From Pseudomonadota bacterium (lineage in GTDB: Bacteria > Pseudomonadota > Alphaproteobacteria > Sphingomonadales > Sphingomonadaceae): 64,000 bases of DNA. The translations under genes and the position numbers were made by a program. Below the pieces are notes generated by a model, which was not told the DNA's origin, searched no databases, and saw nothing but the letters and a program-made list of their open reading frames with translations. How positions within the stretch are numbered: position 1 is the stretch's first letter; every line of letters starts with the position of its first letter. Positions 25,638 to 35,323 of the stretch are shown here, piece by piece. The stretch lies in the NCBI GenBank assembly GCA_023422695.1, contig JAFAGN010000018.1:32098-96097 (forward strand), written 5' to 3'.

Positions 25638-25793
25638 ATGGGACAGAACAACCAGCAGAGCGGCCAAGCCGATCACAATCCGAACGAGAACCCCGGCGAG
25701 CAGGAACAGCAGCGTCGCCAGCTCGGTCAGGACAATGACCAGAAGTTGGGAAACCAGGCCGGCCGCGACGACGAGAATCTTCAGAAGCGCTGA
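25638..25793 (+). CDS. Small hydrophilic protein, glutamine/asparagine-rich
   Basis: A 51-residue protein beginning MGQNNQQSGQADHN and ending DDENLQKR, almost without hydrophobic residues. AGAGGA precedes the ATG and a strong terminator (25835) follows, so it is a real monocistronic gene. The composition resembles hydrophilin or general-stress small proteins; no named family is recognised. Confidence 0.6.
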   Translation: MGQNNQQSGQADHNPNENPGEQEQQRRQLGQDNDQKLGNQAGRDDENLQKR

Positions 25794-25834
25794 CGTCGGA
25801 AAGAAGAGTGACGCCGAGGCGCCCTCTCGGGGCA

Positions 25835-25864
25835 GGGCCGCACTTCGATGCGGCCCGGCCTTTT
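25835..25864 (+). terminator. Rho-independent terminator
   Basis: GGGCCGCA (25835-25842) pairs with TGCGGCCC (25849-25856), loop CTTCGA, followed by GGCC and TTTT. It closes the small hydrophilic-protein gene. Confidence 0.75.
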
Positions 25865-25961
25865 CTATTCCCCGGTTGCGCCCATTCCAGGTGCAACCTT
25901 CCTACCACTTTGGCATTCTCCCTTCATCGATCGCGGACAGCGGAATGGGAAGGAGAGGCCC

Positions 25962-26165
25962 GTGCGAACGATTGAGATATGGCCCGACGAAATCGAGGGC
26001 GGCGACACCGAGCGAGAGGGTGTCTTCTACGCGACTATGCGCTTCATCGACAGGGAAGCTGAAACAGCCGTCGTGATCTATCTGCAACCCGAGATCGAGC
26101 GAGGCATGATCGCCGATCTTTACGGCTGGGCGCAAAGCCGCGGCATGACCGGTCGAACGAACTGA
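25962..26165 (+). CDS. Small acidic protein, unknown family
   Basis: A 67-residue protein from GTG 25962, preceded by AAGGAGAGG. It begins MRTIEIWPDE and contains an alternating hydrophobic strand (TAVVIYLQPEI) followed by a helix (MIADLYGWAQSRG). The pattern suggests a compact alpha/beta fold, but I do not recognise the family. Codon use agrees with neighbours. Confidence 0.55.
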   Translation: MRTIEIWPDEIEGGDTEREGVFYATMRFIDREAETAVVIYLQPEIERGMIADLYGWAQSRGMTGRTN

Positions 26166-26230
26166 ATTGGAAGCATGGGTTGGCAAGCGGTCGCCCGCCT
26201 GAATCGGAGCGCCCCTTGGCGGCCACCTTT

Positions 26231-26413
26231 TCAATTCGGAGACGTGGTTCGATGCAAGTCAGTCAGCACGGCGTTCCAGAATGCGATCTCTTCGTCATTG
26301 CCCCGGTCGCGCGACCATTGCACCTGCCTGGAGACGATGAAGTCGGCCTGTTTGCCATGCCGCAGCTTGATCTCCGACACACAATTTCGAATGTTATGAC
26401 CTCCGAACGGCAT
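26231..26413 (-). CDS. Small protein, unknown family
   Basis: A 60-residue protein (MPFGGHNIRNCV start). AAGGAGAT lies 7 bases before the ATG, which supports expression. It is downstream of groEL on the same strand but separated by the groEL hairpin (26454-26479). No domain is recognised. Confidence 0.5.
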   Translation of the reverse strand: MPFGGHNIRNCVSEIKLRHGKQADFIVSRQVQWSRDRGNDEEIAFWNAVLTDLHRTTSPN

Positions 26414-26453
26414 TGCCGATCTCCTTGATGCTTCGCATAGAAACAGGGCAGGT

Positions 26454-26479
26454 GAGGGCGGCGGTTTCCCGCCGCCCTC
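26454..26479 (-). terminator. Hairpin after groEL
   Basis: Perfect 11-base stem GAGGGCGGCGG / CCGCCGCCCTC with a 4-base loop, 7 bases past the groEL stop. No T-run follows, so it may act as an mRNA-stabilising hairpin as well as a terminator. Confidence 0.6.
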
Positions 26480-26485
26480 GATATG

Positions 26486-28129
<1,644 letters not shown>

Positions 28130-28151
28130 TCAGTTGGTGATGAGTGCGGCA

Positions 28152-28466
28152 TCAGGCCGCCTGCTTGAGCGCCTCGGCCTGTTCGATGACGCCGAGGATG
28201 TCGCTCTCCTTCATGATGAGCAGCTCCTCGCCGTCGATGCGGACTTCGGTGCCCGACCATTTGCCGAACAGAATCCGGTCGCCGGCCTTCACGTCGAGCG
28301 CGGCGATCGTGCCGTCCTCGGCGCGGGTGCCCGGGCCGACGGCGACGACCTCGCCCTCCTGCGGCTTTTCCTTGGCGGAGTCGGGGATGATGATGCCGCC
28401 CGAGGTCTTCTCCTCGGCTTCGATGCGGCGGACGACCACACGGTCGTGCAAGGGACGGAAATGCAT
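28152..28466 (-). CDS. groS: Co-chaperonin GroES
   Basis: A 104-residue GroES starting [14 protein letters not shown], with the mobile loop [17 protein letters not shown] (about 18-34) that docks on GroEL, and DILGVIE near the end. The C-terminal tail is slightly longer than usual. A GGAGG site lies 5-9 bases before ATG 28466. First gene of the groESL operon, with a sigma-32-like promoter about 70 bases upstream. No CIRCE-type inverted repeat (TTAGCACTC/GAGTGCTAA) is visible, so HrcA control is unlikely. Confidence 0.95.
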   Translation of the reverse strand: MHFRPLHDRVVVRRIEAEEKTSGGIIIPDSAKEKPQEGEVVAVGPGTRAEDGTIAALDVKAGDRILFGKWSGTEVRIDGEELLIMKESDILGVIEQAEALKQAA

Positions 28467-28533
28467 GCATAACCTCCATGTTGCATAACGATATGATAAG
28501 CCGACGCGCCTGTCCGGGACGCGCGGCGCCGAT

Positions 28534-28563
28534 GAGCTAGGAAGCGATTTTTTTGGCTTCAAG
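28534..28563 (-). promoter_or_regulatory. Sigma-32 promoter of groESL
   Basis: On the minus strand CTTGAA (28563-28558) is followed after 16 bases by CCTAGC (from 28541). This matches the alphaproteobacterial heat-shock consensus CTTGAA / CCTAT. The flanking CCTCTTGAA and CGCTTCCTA strings are almost the same as in the hsp20 promoter. Confidence 0.7.
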
Positions 28564-28727
28564 AGGTCCGGCGAAAATTTTTTCGGCGCTTGATCGGCCG
28601 AGAAACAAATGCCCCTTATCAAGGGCCTGACACCTCTTGACTCGACTCGCTTCCTTTCCAAAATCTGTGGCTGCGGCAGCCTGCCGCACGACGAGAAAGG
28701 ATTGGCGACAAGGAAGGAGGCACGATC

Positions 28728-28955
28728 ATGTCCGAGCCATTTTCCCGTTTTCTTCATCCCTTCGACGTGGCGCGTCACCCGAGCCTCGAGCCCGAGGTCA
28801 AGCGCGCCCTTCTCGCATCCTGGGCATCGGATCGCTCGGCGGTCCGCAACAAGCCCGCGCTTCGCAAACCCCCGGGGGCGAGGCGAGCGGTGCCAGTCGA
28901 CGATGTGCTCGCGGCGCTTCGGTCGCTCGACGGGGGCGAGACGCGCGCGCCATGA
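28728..28955 (+). CDS. Small basic protein upstream of usg
   Basis: A 75-residue protein starting [18 protein letters not shown]. It contains a helical stretch ([19 protein letters not shown]) and a C-terminal [13 protein letters not shown]. Such proteins occur next to usg or heat-shock genes in sphingomonads, but no function is assigned. GGAAGGAGG precedes the ATG strongly. The stop overlaps the usg start (ATGA), so the two are coupled. Confidence 0.65.
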   Translation: MSEPFSRFLHPFDVARHPSLEPEVKRALLASWASDRSAVRNKPALRKPPGARRAVPVDDVLAALRSLDGGETRAP

Positions 28956-29221
28956 CCGACCGCGCGCTGATCGCACAGTTGGACGGCTATGGGCTAACGA
29001 CCGCGGAGATCCATTATTACCGGCCCGATCATCCTTCGCTGCTCCAGCTGTACGTCTGGCAGGACTATGATCTTCCGCCCGACTTCCCGGTGCTGTTCGA
29101 TTTTCTGGCCATGTGGCGGCGGCAGATTGAAGCTGCGCTTCATTCGGTGCGGATCGCGCATGATGCGCTGATCGGGCCCGCCGAGTGGAGCGCGGCGGAT
29201 ATGATCCGGGCGATCGACTGA
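28952..29221 (+). CDS. Usg family protein
   Basis: An 89-residue Usg protein: [20 protein letters not shown], then [15 protein letters not shown] and [16 protein letters not shown]. The family was named from a gene next to trpF in Caulobacter; its function is unknown. All conserved blocks are present. Translationally coupled to the preceding small gene. Confidence 0.85.
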   Translation: MTDRALIAQLDGYGLTTAEIHYYRPDHPSLLQLYVWQDYDLPPDFPVLFDFLAMWRRQIEAALHSVRIAHDALIGPAEWSAADMIRAID

Positions 29222-29320
29222 CGGATCGGGAGCGTCGCCGCGTACCGGAACCTTCATCGTGTTTTGGTTCGTCTGATACAGCGAAGCGGGGCCGCCGCTG
29301 AACAACGGCTCCGCCAGACG

Positions 29321-29800
29321 TTAGGCGGTCTCGAGAGTCTTTTCCTTCGACGATCCAATCCGGCGCGTTTCGGTGTTGCCGCTGCCGATCTCTATCTTGC
29401 GCGGCTTCATCGCCTCGGGGATGACCCGGTTGAGTTCGATCGCGAGCAGGCCGTCGGCAAAGCTCGCGCTGCCGACCTCGATATAGTCGGCGAGCTGGAA
29501 GCGCCGTTCGAACGCGCTTCGCGCGATGCCGCGGTGAAGATAGGTGCTCTTCGCTTCGTCTTCCGCCGGTTTGCCTATGACGGTCAGCTGGTTCTGCTGC
29601 GCGACGATCTCGATCTCGTCGGGCTTGAAGCCCGGGACCGCCAGCGTGACGCGGAAGCGGTCATCGGCATCGCGCACGATGTCGAAGGCGGGAAAGCCAT
29701 CGGACGTTTCGCCGCGCTGCCCCTTCTCGAGCAGGTCGAAGAGATGATCGAAGCCCACCGTCGAGCGGCGGTAGGGGGTGAAGTCAAAGTCGGTTCTCAT
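29321..29800 (-). CDS. Small heat-shock protein Hsp20 (IbpA-like)
   Basis: A 159-residue alpha-crystallin-domain protein. [16 protein letters not shown] lies in the N-terminal arm, [23 protein letters not shown] starts the crystallin domain near residue 40, [17 protein letters not shown] follows, [17 protein letters not shown] is near 95, and the C-terminus has the I-x-I-like MKPRKIEIG. Class A proteobacterial Hsp20 holds unfolded proteins for DnaK or ClpB. GGAGGA precedes ATG 29800 and a sigma-32 promoter lies about 105 bases upstream. Confidence 0.9.
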   Translation of the reverse strand: MRTDFDFTPYRRSTVGFDHLFDLLEKGQRGETSDGFPAFDIVRDADDRFRVTLAVPGFKPDEIEIVAQQNQLTVIGKPAEDEAKSTYLHRGIARSAFERRFQLADYIEVGSASFADGLLAIELNRVIPEAMKPRKIEIGSGNTETRRIGSSKEKTLETA

Positions 29801-29904
29801 TTCCAAATCCTCCTGATTGAAGCAATTCGGGCATGAGATGCGCCGGGACTTAGAGCCGGCGCTCTCTATGTCCTCAGGACCCGGAAAATCCGGCATCCGG
29901 GAAA

Positions 29905-29933
29905 AAATTAGGAAGCCATTTTTCGATTTCAAG
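29905..29933 (-). promoter_or_regulatory. Sigma-32 promoter of hsp20
   Basis: CTTGAA (29933-29928) and CCTAAT (from 29912) on the minus strand with a 15-base spacer. The surrounding sequence CCTCTTGAA...GGCTTCCTA nearly repeats the groESL promoter. Confidence 0.7.
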
Positions 29934-30026
29934 AGGTCGCGCGCGCGAAGATTCTGGATGCGCCATGTTCCGAAAATCCGCAGCGCCAAAGCGCGGAGCC
30001 GCAACGCGCGCGGCTCCGCGATCGGG

Positions 30027-30212
30027 TCAGGCGACGCGACTGTCGCCGGTATCGCGGCTCCATGCCGCGATCTGGTCCTTGATCGCCAGCTTCAGCTTCT
30101 TGAGCCGCGCAATCAGGACTTCGTCGGGCTGGCGGCGCTGCGCCTCCCGATCGATTTCGGCGTCGAGGCGGGCATGCTCGCGCCGCAGATAATCGATATG
30201 TTTGCTGGACAT
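30027..30212 (-). CDS. DUF465 (YdcH-like) small protein
   Basis: A 61-residue helical protein: HIDYLRREHARLDAEIDRE, then RRQPDEVLIARLKKLKLAIKDQI, the DUF465 two-helix pattern (HxxLxxxHxxLdxxI and LKKxKLxLKDxI). Function unknown. ATG 30212 is preferred because TGGAGAAG sits just before it; ATG 30224 is four codons upstream, inside that site. It has its own heat-shock-type promoter at 30264-30296. Confidence 0.85.
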   Translation of the reverse strand: MSSKHIDYLRREHARLDAEIDREAQRRQPDEVLIARLKKLKLAIKDQIAAWSRDTGDSRVA

Positions 30213-30263
30213 CTTCTTCTCCATGCCAAGTTGAGGATGTTGCAGCCCGAGCGGCTGCGGCGT

Positions 30264-30296
30264 CGATGTAGGAAAGCTATGGTCAGGATTTCAAGG
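30264..30296 (-). promoter_or_regulatory. Sigma-32 promoter of the DUF465 gene
   Basis: CTTGAA (30296-30291) is followed after 17 bases by CCTACATCG (from 30273) on the minus strand, close to the CTTGAA / CCTAT-type heat-shock consensus. The third such promoter within 1.8 kb. Confidence 0.65.
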
Positions 30297-30619
30297 GGTT
30301 GAAGTGTCTGCCTGTGGGAGACTGTCGGAAGCTGTGAAGAGCATCGCGCGGCGCCCCGCACGGAAGGCACGACAGCCGGCATTGGGAAGCAAAGATGTAG
30401 AGGCGGTCGGCGCGCTACAGCTAAATCGTCACAACATGGGTTAGTCGCTGCAACCCGGCCTGGCGACCATTGTTTCGGTAGCATGCCGACTCGCGAGGAA
30501 CAGGTTTACCCGCTCTTCCGGCGCGTCGCCGACGCCATTTGCGCTGTTCGCCTTCCTGGCCGCGCCTGGGAATATGCGCTGCGCCGGAGCCAACCGGCAT
30601 ATGCTTCAGACTGGGAGTG
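30297..30619. other. Divergent spacer before the mannose isomerase gene
   Basis: 323 bases without a supported gene. A GGAAC lies at about 30498 but has no GTT at the EcfG spacing. The promoter of the downstream isomerase gene must lie here but is not identifiable. Confidence 0.4.
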
Positions 30620-31435
30620 ATGGATGTGACCATGAAAGCACAGAAGCTTGATACGATCAGGGTCGAGAAACCTTGGGGCGTCGATCGGCTTCCTCCGCCC
30701 TTCGATGCACGGACTGGTGGCCGCGTCGGCGAAATCTGGTTTCGTCCGCCCAAATCCAATCCGCTGCTCGTGAAATATATCTTCACGAGCGAGCGCTTGT
30801 CGATCCAGGTCCATCCCGACGACCGGCAGGCGCAGGCGCGCGGACTTCCCGCAGGCAAGGAGGAATGCTGGTACATTCTTGACGCTGAGCCGGACGCGGT
30901 GCTCGGCATTGGCACGCTCCGCGCGCTCGGCGAGCGCGAACTCGCCGATACCGCCCGCTCGGGTGCTATCGAGGCGCTCATGGAGTGGCATCCGGTGCGC
31001 GCGAACATGTTCTTTCATATTCCGCCCGGAACCGTCCATGCGATCGGCACCGGGGTCACACTCGTCGAAATTCAGCAGAATGTGGATGTTACCTATCGTC
31101 TCTACGATTACGGCCGCCCGCGCGAGCTGCACCTCGCCGATGGGACGGCGGTCGCGAAGGCCGCGCCAATGTCACGCGATCTCTGCCGCCAAGTCGATAT
31201 CGCAGAGAGCGCGTTGTTGCTCGACAGCCGCCATCTTGTGGTCGCGCACCTGAACGCCAACGACCTTTCGCCGCTTGCCGATGCGAGGGATGGGGCGATG
31301 ATCGTCCCACTCAGCGGCACGGTCGCGACTGACGGCGTGACCGCGCAGGCGGGCGAGTGCCTGTGGGCCGAGGACGTCGCTACCATTGAGGCCGGAGCCG
31401 GCGCGCGTTTTCTGGCGGGTTGGCACAAGCCTTGA
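30620..31435 (+). CDS. manA: Mannose-6-phosphate isomerase, class I
   Basis: A 271-residue cupin-type isomerase, the short class I form. EKPWGVDRLPPPF opens the fold, GEIWF follows, LSIQVHPDDRQA (near 61) holds the zinc ligands, KEECWYIL is near 82, and PPGTVHAIGTG (near 139) carries the second histidine; the C-terminal jelly roll lacks clear extra motifs. It interconverts fructose-6-phosphate and mannose-6-phosphate, feeding GDP-mannose for polysaccharide. The GDP-mannose pyrophosphorylase gene is 7 kb away. Start ATG 30620 or 30632. Confidence 0.85.
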   Translation: MDVTMKAQKLDTIRVEKPWGVDRLPPPFDARTGGRVGEIWFRPPKSNPLLVKYIFTSERLSIQVHPDDRQAQARGLPAGKEECWYILDAEPDAVLGIGTLRALGERELADTARSGAIEALMEWHPVRANMFFHIPPGTVHAIGTGVTLVEIQQNVDVTYRLYDYGRPRELHLADGTAVAKAAPMSRDLCRQVDIAESALLLDSRHLVVAHLNANDLSPLADARDGAMIVPLSGTVATDGVTAQAGECLWAEDVATIEAGAGARFLAGWHKP

Positions 31436-31565
31436 CGCCCTGCGCCACCTTGGCGCGTCACCGATGGAGGGCGATCCGCCTGCGCCAGCTAACCTGGCAC
31501 CGTCCTGCCGCCCGAGACGCCTAGCGAGGCGCGTCGGCTGCCGCGCATGTTACAGGGTTGATCGG

Positions 31566-32429
31566 CTATCCGCCCGAGGCTTTCTCTACGGCGCTTCCCA
31601 TCTCCTCTCCGAGGCGCACCGGCCGTTCGGGAAACCAATCGGGGTTGAACGCGATCGCTTGCTTCTCGAACAGCATCACGATCGTGGAGCCGAGGAGAAA
31701 GCGACCCATCTCGTCGCCCTTGCGCAGCAAGACTTCATCGGGGGCGTAGGACCATGACGATATCTTGCCCGATCGCTTTGCATTCACCACGCCATGCCAT
31801 GACGTTGCGATGCTGCCGACGATGGTCGCACCTACGAGTATCATCGCAAAATGGCCGTGAGTGGGGGACTCGAACAGGCATATGACCCGCTCGTTACGCG
31901 CGAAAAGGCCGGGCACCCCTCGCGCGGTCGTCGGGTTGACGGAAAAGAGCGAGCCCGGGACGTGGATCATGCGTCTGAGCTCCCCGTCGCACGGCATGTG
32001 CAGCCGGTGATAATCCTTGGGCGAAAGATAGAGGTTGGCGAAACTGCCGTCGCGAAACGTCGCGGCGAGGGCAGCGTCGCCGCCCAGTATCGCGGTGGTG
32101 GTGAAACGGTGGCCCTTGGCCTGGACGATGTGATGATCGTCGATGGCGCCGAGCTGGCTGATGGCACCGTCGACCGGACAGATGAAATCGGCCTCCGCCC
32201 GCGGGCGAGCGCCGGCTTTCAGCGGACGCGTGAAGAAGTCGTTGAAGTTTGCATAGCTGCGGATGTCGGGATTTTCCGCTTCGCTCATGTCGACGCCATA
32301 TTTGGCGACGAACCATTGGATCAGTCGCGGGGTCAGCCGGCCCGACGATGCGGCAACACGGCCGGCGAATTCGGTCAGCCGCCGCTTCGGCATCGCATGC
32401 TGGGCAAGAATTGTCAGGCGCTCGAACAT
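31566..32429 (-). CDS. psd: Phosphatidylserine decarboxylase
   Basis: A 287-residue proenzyme of the Escherichia coli-type length. FNDFFTRPLKAGARP is near 63, CPVDGAISQLG (catalytic aspartate) near 84, SPKDYHRLHMPCDG near 134, and LLGSTIVMLF near 243 contains LGST, the autocleavage site that makes the pyruvoyl group. It converts phosphatidylserine to phosphatidylethanolamine at the membrane. Most alphaproteobacteria carry a shorter psd next to pss; this copy is solitary, so it may be an additional enzyme. Confidence 0.9.
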   Translation of the reverse strand: MFERLTILAQHAMPKRRLTEFAGRVAASSGRLTPRLIQWFVAKYGVDMSEAENPDIRSYANFNDFFTRPLKAGARPRAEADFICPVDGAISQLGAIDDHHIVQAKGHRFTTTAILGGDAALAATFRDGSFANLYLSPKDYHRLHMPCDGELRRMIHVPGSLFSVNPTTARGVPGLFARNERVICLFESPTHGHFAMILVGATIVGSIATSWHGVVNAKRSGKISSWSYAPDEVLLRKGDEMGRFLLGSTIVMLFEKQAIAFNPDWFPERPVRLGEEMGSAVEKASGG

Positions 32430-32589
32430 GATATCATCCGTTGGTCGATGCTGCGGAGGGAAAGCCGATCGCCTGTGGAGAGACGACGGCGCCCGCCTCT
32501 TCGTTCCGGCGGTGATGCTTTATCCCGATGTCGTGGGGCACGGGAAGGCGCATGGCCGGGAGCGGAAGATAATCGGGTAAGGGGCGCGC

Positions 32590-33474
32590 TCAGTCTCGCC
32601 GGGCCTTTGGCGCCCCTCCCGCCGAACGGACGAAGCGGTAACTCTTCTGCTCATAGTTCCGCGCGCGCAGGAAGTTGTGGGCGTTGTTGATCATGATGTC
32701 GCTCATGATCTCGATCGTGCCGCATCCGCCCTTGGCGAGAGCCGTTTCGGCGGCGGTCAGGAGCGCCGTCCCGATGCCGCGGCGCCGATGGTCGCCGTCG
32801 ACAAGCAGCAGGGTGACGCGGCCGACGAGGCCGTGTTGCAAGGTCGGAACGGCGGCCCAGGCGCAGCATCCGACCAGCCCGCCGGCGTCGGCGACGAGAA
32901 GTCCGGCCCTCGCCTTGCCGATCGCATCGATGTTCGCATCGATCGATATGCGCTTCGGCGGCTCGGCAAGCTGCGCGAGCAGACGACCGAGAGCTTTTCG
33001 GTCGTTGCCAGTCGCGGGCCGCAGGCTGAGCTTGGACTCGGGTTCGGGCACGGGCTGGGGAGTGACGATCCTGAGCACCGGCTTGGCCTTCGGCGGCGGC
33101 GGCGGATCCTGCCGCCTTCGCACAGGCTCGGGTGACGGTGGCGGACGCGTTTTTCCGCGTCGACGGATGGGTAATTGCTCCTCGATAGGTTCGGCGGCTT
33201 TGGGTGCCTTCTTGGCAGGCTTCGCCGCGGGTTCGCGTTCGGCCGAGAGTTTCCAGCTGTCGGCCGCGCCGCCGCGAAGATAGTGCGCGATGTCGGCGGC
33301 GCTTGCCATGAGCCCTTGTTCGCCGATCCCGAGGAGCGGCTTGCCCGCCGCATCGGTGAGGCCGAACTTCCCATAGTCGCCGACGCCCGGCGTTCGCTTT
33401 CGCGACCGGACGAGTTTCATCCCGCGGTGTTCGGCGATTGCGCGAAGCTCGTCGGCTGTCGGCTCGGTCGCCAT
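32590..33474 (-). CDS. GNAT acetyltransferase with N-terminal extension
   Basis: A 294-residue protein. Residues 1-75 form a small alpha/beta unit (LRAIAEHRGMKLVRSR, GDYGKFGLTDAAGKPLLG), residues 75-145 are a lysine/proline-rich linker, and residues 150-290 are a GNAT fold: LRPATGNDRKAL, VTLLLVDGDHRRRGIGTALL (acetyl-CoA loop) and a C-terminal NNAHNFLRARNYEQKSY. It transfers an acyl group from CoA to an unknown amine. The last 15 residues are basic. Confidence 0.8.
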   Translation of the reverse strand: MATEPTADELRAIAEHRGMKLVRSRKRTPGVGDYGKFGLTDAAGKPLLGIGEQGLMASAADIAHYLRGGAADSWKLSAEREPAAKPAKKAPKAAEPIEEQLPIRRRGKTRPPPSPEPVRRRQDPPPPPKAKPVLRIVTPQPVPEPESKLSLRPATGNDRKALGRLLAQLAEPPKRISIDANIDAIGKARAGLLVADAGGLVGCCAWAAVPTLQHGLVGRVTLLLVDGDHRRRGIGTALLTAAETALAKGGCGTIEIMSDIMINNAHNFLRARNYEQKSYRFVRSAGGAPKARRD

Positions 33475-33597
33475 CGATCAGGGCCGGAAAGGAGAGGCGG
33501 GGCGGGTCTGCGGGGAGGGGGCGCTCGCCCGGACCGCCGGCGCGCGCTCGCCCGCGCCCTGGTGGGAACCTGTGCGGCTGCGGCGCGCTCTGCCGAT

Positions 33598-33840
33598 ATG
33601 CGCGCGCGCCGTTTCACCCGCTCGACCATGATCGACCATGTCGCCTTTGACGAGGCGGCGTCGGTGCTTTCCATCAACTTCCGGGACAGCGGCAAATATC
33701 TTTATCATGGCGTCCCGTGCGCGATCTACGACGGGCTGTGCGCCGCGGAATCGCTCGGCGCCTTCTTCAACGCGCATATCAAGGACTATTTCCGCTGCGA
33801 GCGCGACCCGGCGCGCAAGCGGTTCGGTCCCGGTGCCTGA
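33598..33840 (+). CDS. KTSC domain protein
   Basis: An 80-residue protein with a KTSC domain: STMIDHVAFDEAASVLSINF, DSGKYLYHGVP, then AAESLGAFFNAHIKDYF. KTSC domains are small beta-rich units associated with lysyl-tRNA synthetase-like proteins and often found near DNA-repair genes. It converges with the Ku gene. Start ATG 33598 lies about 12 residues before the domain; ATG 33628 could also serve. Confidence 0.8.
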   Translation: MRARRFTRSTMIDHVAFDEAASVLSINFRDSGKYLYHGVPCAIYDGLCAAESLGAFFNAHIKDYFRCERDPARKRFGPGA

Positions 33841-33875
33841 AGCTCCGGCGGTTATCGGTACTGCGAAGGCGCCGC

Positions 33876-34760
33876 TCATGCGCGCTTGCGCGCGGCTGTC
33901 TTGGCTGGCGCCTTTTTCGTGGGGGCCTTTTTGGCGGGCGCCTTTTTGGCACTGCCGGCCTTCGCCTTCCCGCCGCCATCGCCGATCGACTTTTTCAGCG
34001 CGGCCATCAGGTCGACGACATTCGATCCGCTCGGCGCCTTTTCGTCCTTGTCGTCGTCGAGATTGAGCGTCTTGCCCTTCTTCTTGCGCTCGATGAGTTC
34101 CTTCAGCGCCTCCACATAGCGGTCGTGAAAGTCGCTCGCATCGAACTTGCCCGTCTTCTTGTCGATCAGCGTCGTCGCTAGATCGAGCAGGTCCTCATCG
34201 GGATCGCTGTCGGCGATGTCGCGGAAATAGCTCGCCGCCTTGTTGACCTCGTCGGCATAGCGCAGCGTCTCCATGACAAGACCCCGGCCGCACGCCTTGA
34301 TGCTGACGACATATTCACGGCCGCGCATCGCGAGCTGGCCGAGACCGACCTTGCCGGTGCGGCGGAGCGCTTCGCGTAGCACGATGAACGCTTCCTCGGC
34401 AAGATCGTCGGCGGGGACGACATAATAGGGTTTCTCGAAATATATCTCGTCGATATCCTCGGCCTCGACGAACTGGGTGAGCTCGAGCGTCTTCTTGCTC
34501 TCGAGCTTGACCCCCTCGATCTCCTCGTCGTCGAGCAGGACATATTGGTCCTTCGCATATTGGAAGCCCTTGACGATCTCGTCGACATCGACCGGGCCGA
34601 CGTCGGGGACGACCTTCTCATATTTGATGCGTTTGCCCGTCGGTTCGTGGATCTGGTTGAAGGCGATCGTTGCCCCGCTCTTCGTCGCAGAATAAATCTC
34701 GACCGGGATCGACACGAGTGCCAGGCGGATCTGGCCTTTCCAATGAGGGCGCGCAGCCAT
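33876..34760 (-). CDS. ku: Non-homologous end-joining protein Ku
   Basis: A 294-residue bacterial Ku. WKGQIRLALVSIPVEIYSA opens it, EPTGKRIKYEKVVPDVG and ADDLAEEAFIVLREAL form the ring core, and RDIADSDPDEDLL is near 185. The C-terminus is a repeated lysine/alanine tail with several KKAPAK units, typical of Ku that binds DNA and recruits LigD. A homodimer threads onto double-strand ends. GGAG precedes ATG 34760. A GGAAC-N17-ATT element, close to an EcfG promoter, lies at 34790-34814. Confidence 0.95.
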   Translation of the reverse strand: MAARPHWKGQIRLALVSIPVEIYSATKSGATIAFNQIHEPTGKRIKYEKVVPDVGPVDVDEIVKGFQYAKDQYVLLDDEEIEGVKLESKKTLELTQFVEAEDIDEIYFEKPYYVVPADDLAEEAFIVLREALRRTGKVGLGQLAMRGREYVVSIKACGRGLVMETLRYADEVNKAASYFRDIADSDPDEDLLDLATTLIDKKTGKFDASDFHDRYVEALKELIERKKKGKTLNLDDDKDEKAPSGSNVVDLMAALKKSIGDGGGKAKAGSAKKAPAKKAPTKKAPAKTAARKRA

Positions 34761-34945
34761 CGTCACTCACTCCTTTGCCTATTCCCTTCAATGCGCGCGG
34801 TCGCCGAGCGTTCCGCGCGAGCGATCTGGACGGAGACCGGATCGGCGGCAACGGGACCGAGGCGGCGGGTTCCGGAATGGCCGATCGGCTTCGACGACGC
34901 GAGCGCCTGCCGCGTTCGGGCCCGCGACACCCCTGCCGGTGCCCG

Positions 34946-35323
34946 TCAGACGGTCCAGCGCGCGGGCGTTAGAGAGATGGGGATCGGAGAATGCAGCCGC
35001 TGCCACTTCGTCGCTGCGAGCACGTCGTTGCTCTCCTTCGCCTCGCGGCCTGCCGCGAGCGACCAGGTGATATGATAATGGCTTCCGTCGCCGCGATCGG
35101 TGGTTCCGCCGATGCGGACGATAAGCGCCTGGACGCCTGCGCCGTCATCGACCTCGCCGACGATCTCGCCCGACCGCGCGGCGGGAAGCGGCGTGTCCTC
35201 GTCGGACCCGAAGCGCAGCGTCACATGATCGGCCACGACGCCCGCATAGTGCGGTTCGAACCGCCCGATCAGCCTGTCGCGCTCGGCGGGCGGCAGCTTC
35301 CATCCGACGATGGTGCGGGTCAC
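34946..35323 (-). CDS. 2H-phosphoesterase-like protein
   Basis: A 125-residue protein with two H-x-T/S-type motifs, HVTLRF near residue 32 and HYHITWSL near residue 85, in the spacing expected for the 2H phosphoesterase superfamily (LigT, cyclic phosphodiesterases). The rest is alternating strands and loops. These enzymes hydrolyse 2',3'-cyclic or related phosphodiester ends. GTG 35323 overlaps the ExoIII stop (GTGA), so it is the third gene of the ligD operon. Family assignment rests on the two motifs; the repair role is inferred. Confidence 0.65.
   Translation of the reverse strand: MTRTIVGWKLPPAERDRLIGRFEPHYAGVVADHVTLRFGSDEDTPLPAARSGEIVGEVDDGAGVQALIVRIGGTTDRGDGSHYHITWSLAAGREAKESNDVLAATKWQRLHSPIPISLTPARWTV

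Noticed and set aside
28630..28660. Possible plus-strand heat-shock promoter before the small gene at 28728 (CTTGAC...CTTCC)
   Set aside because: The spacing between the two boxes is about 11 bases, too short for sigma-32.
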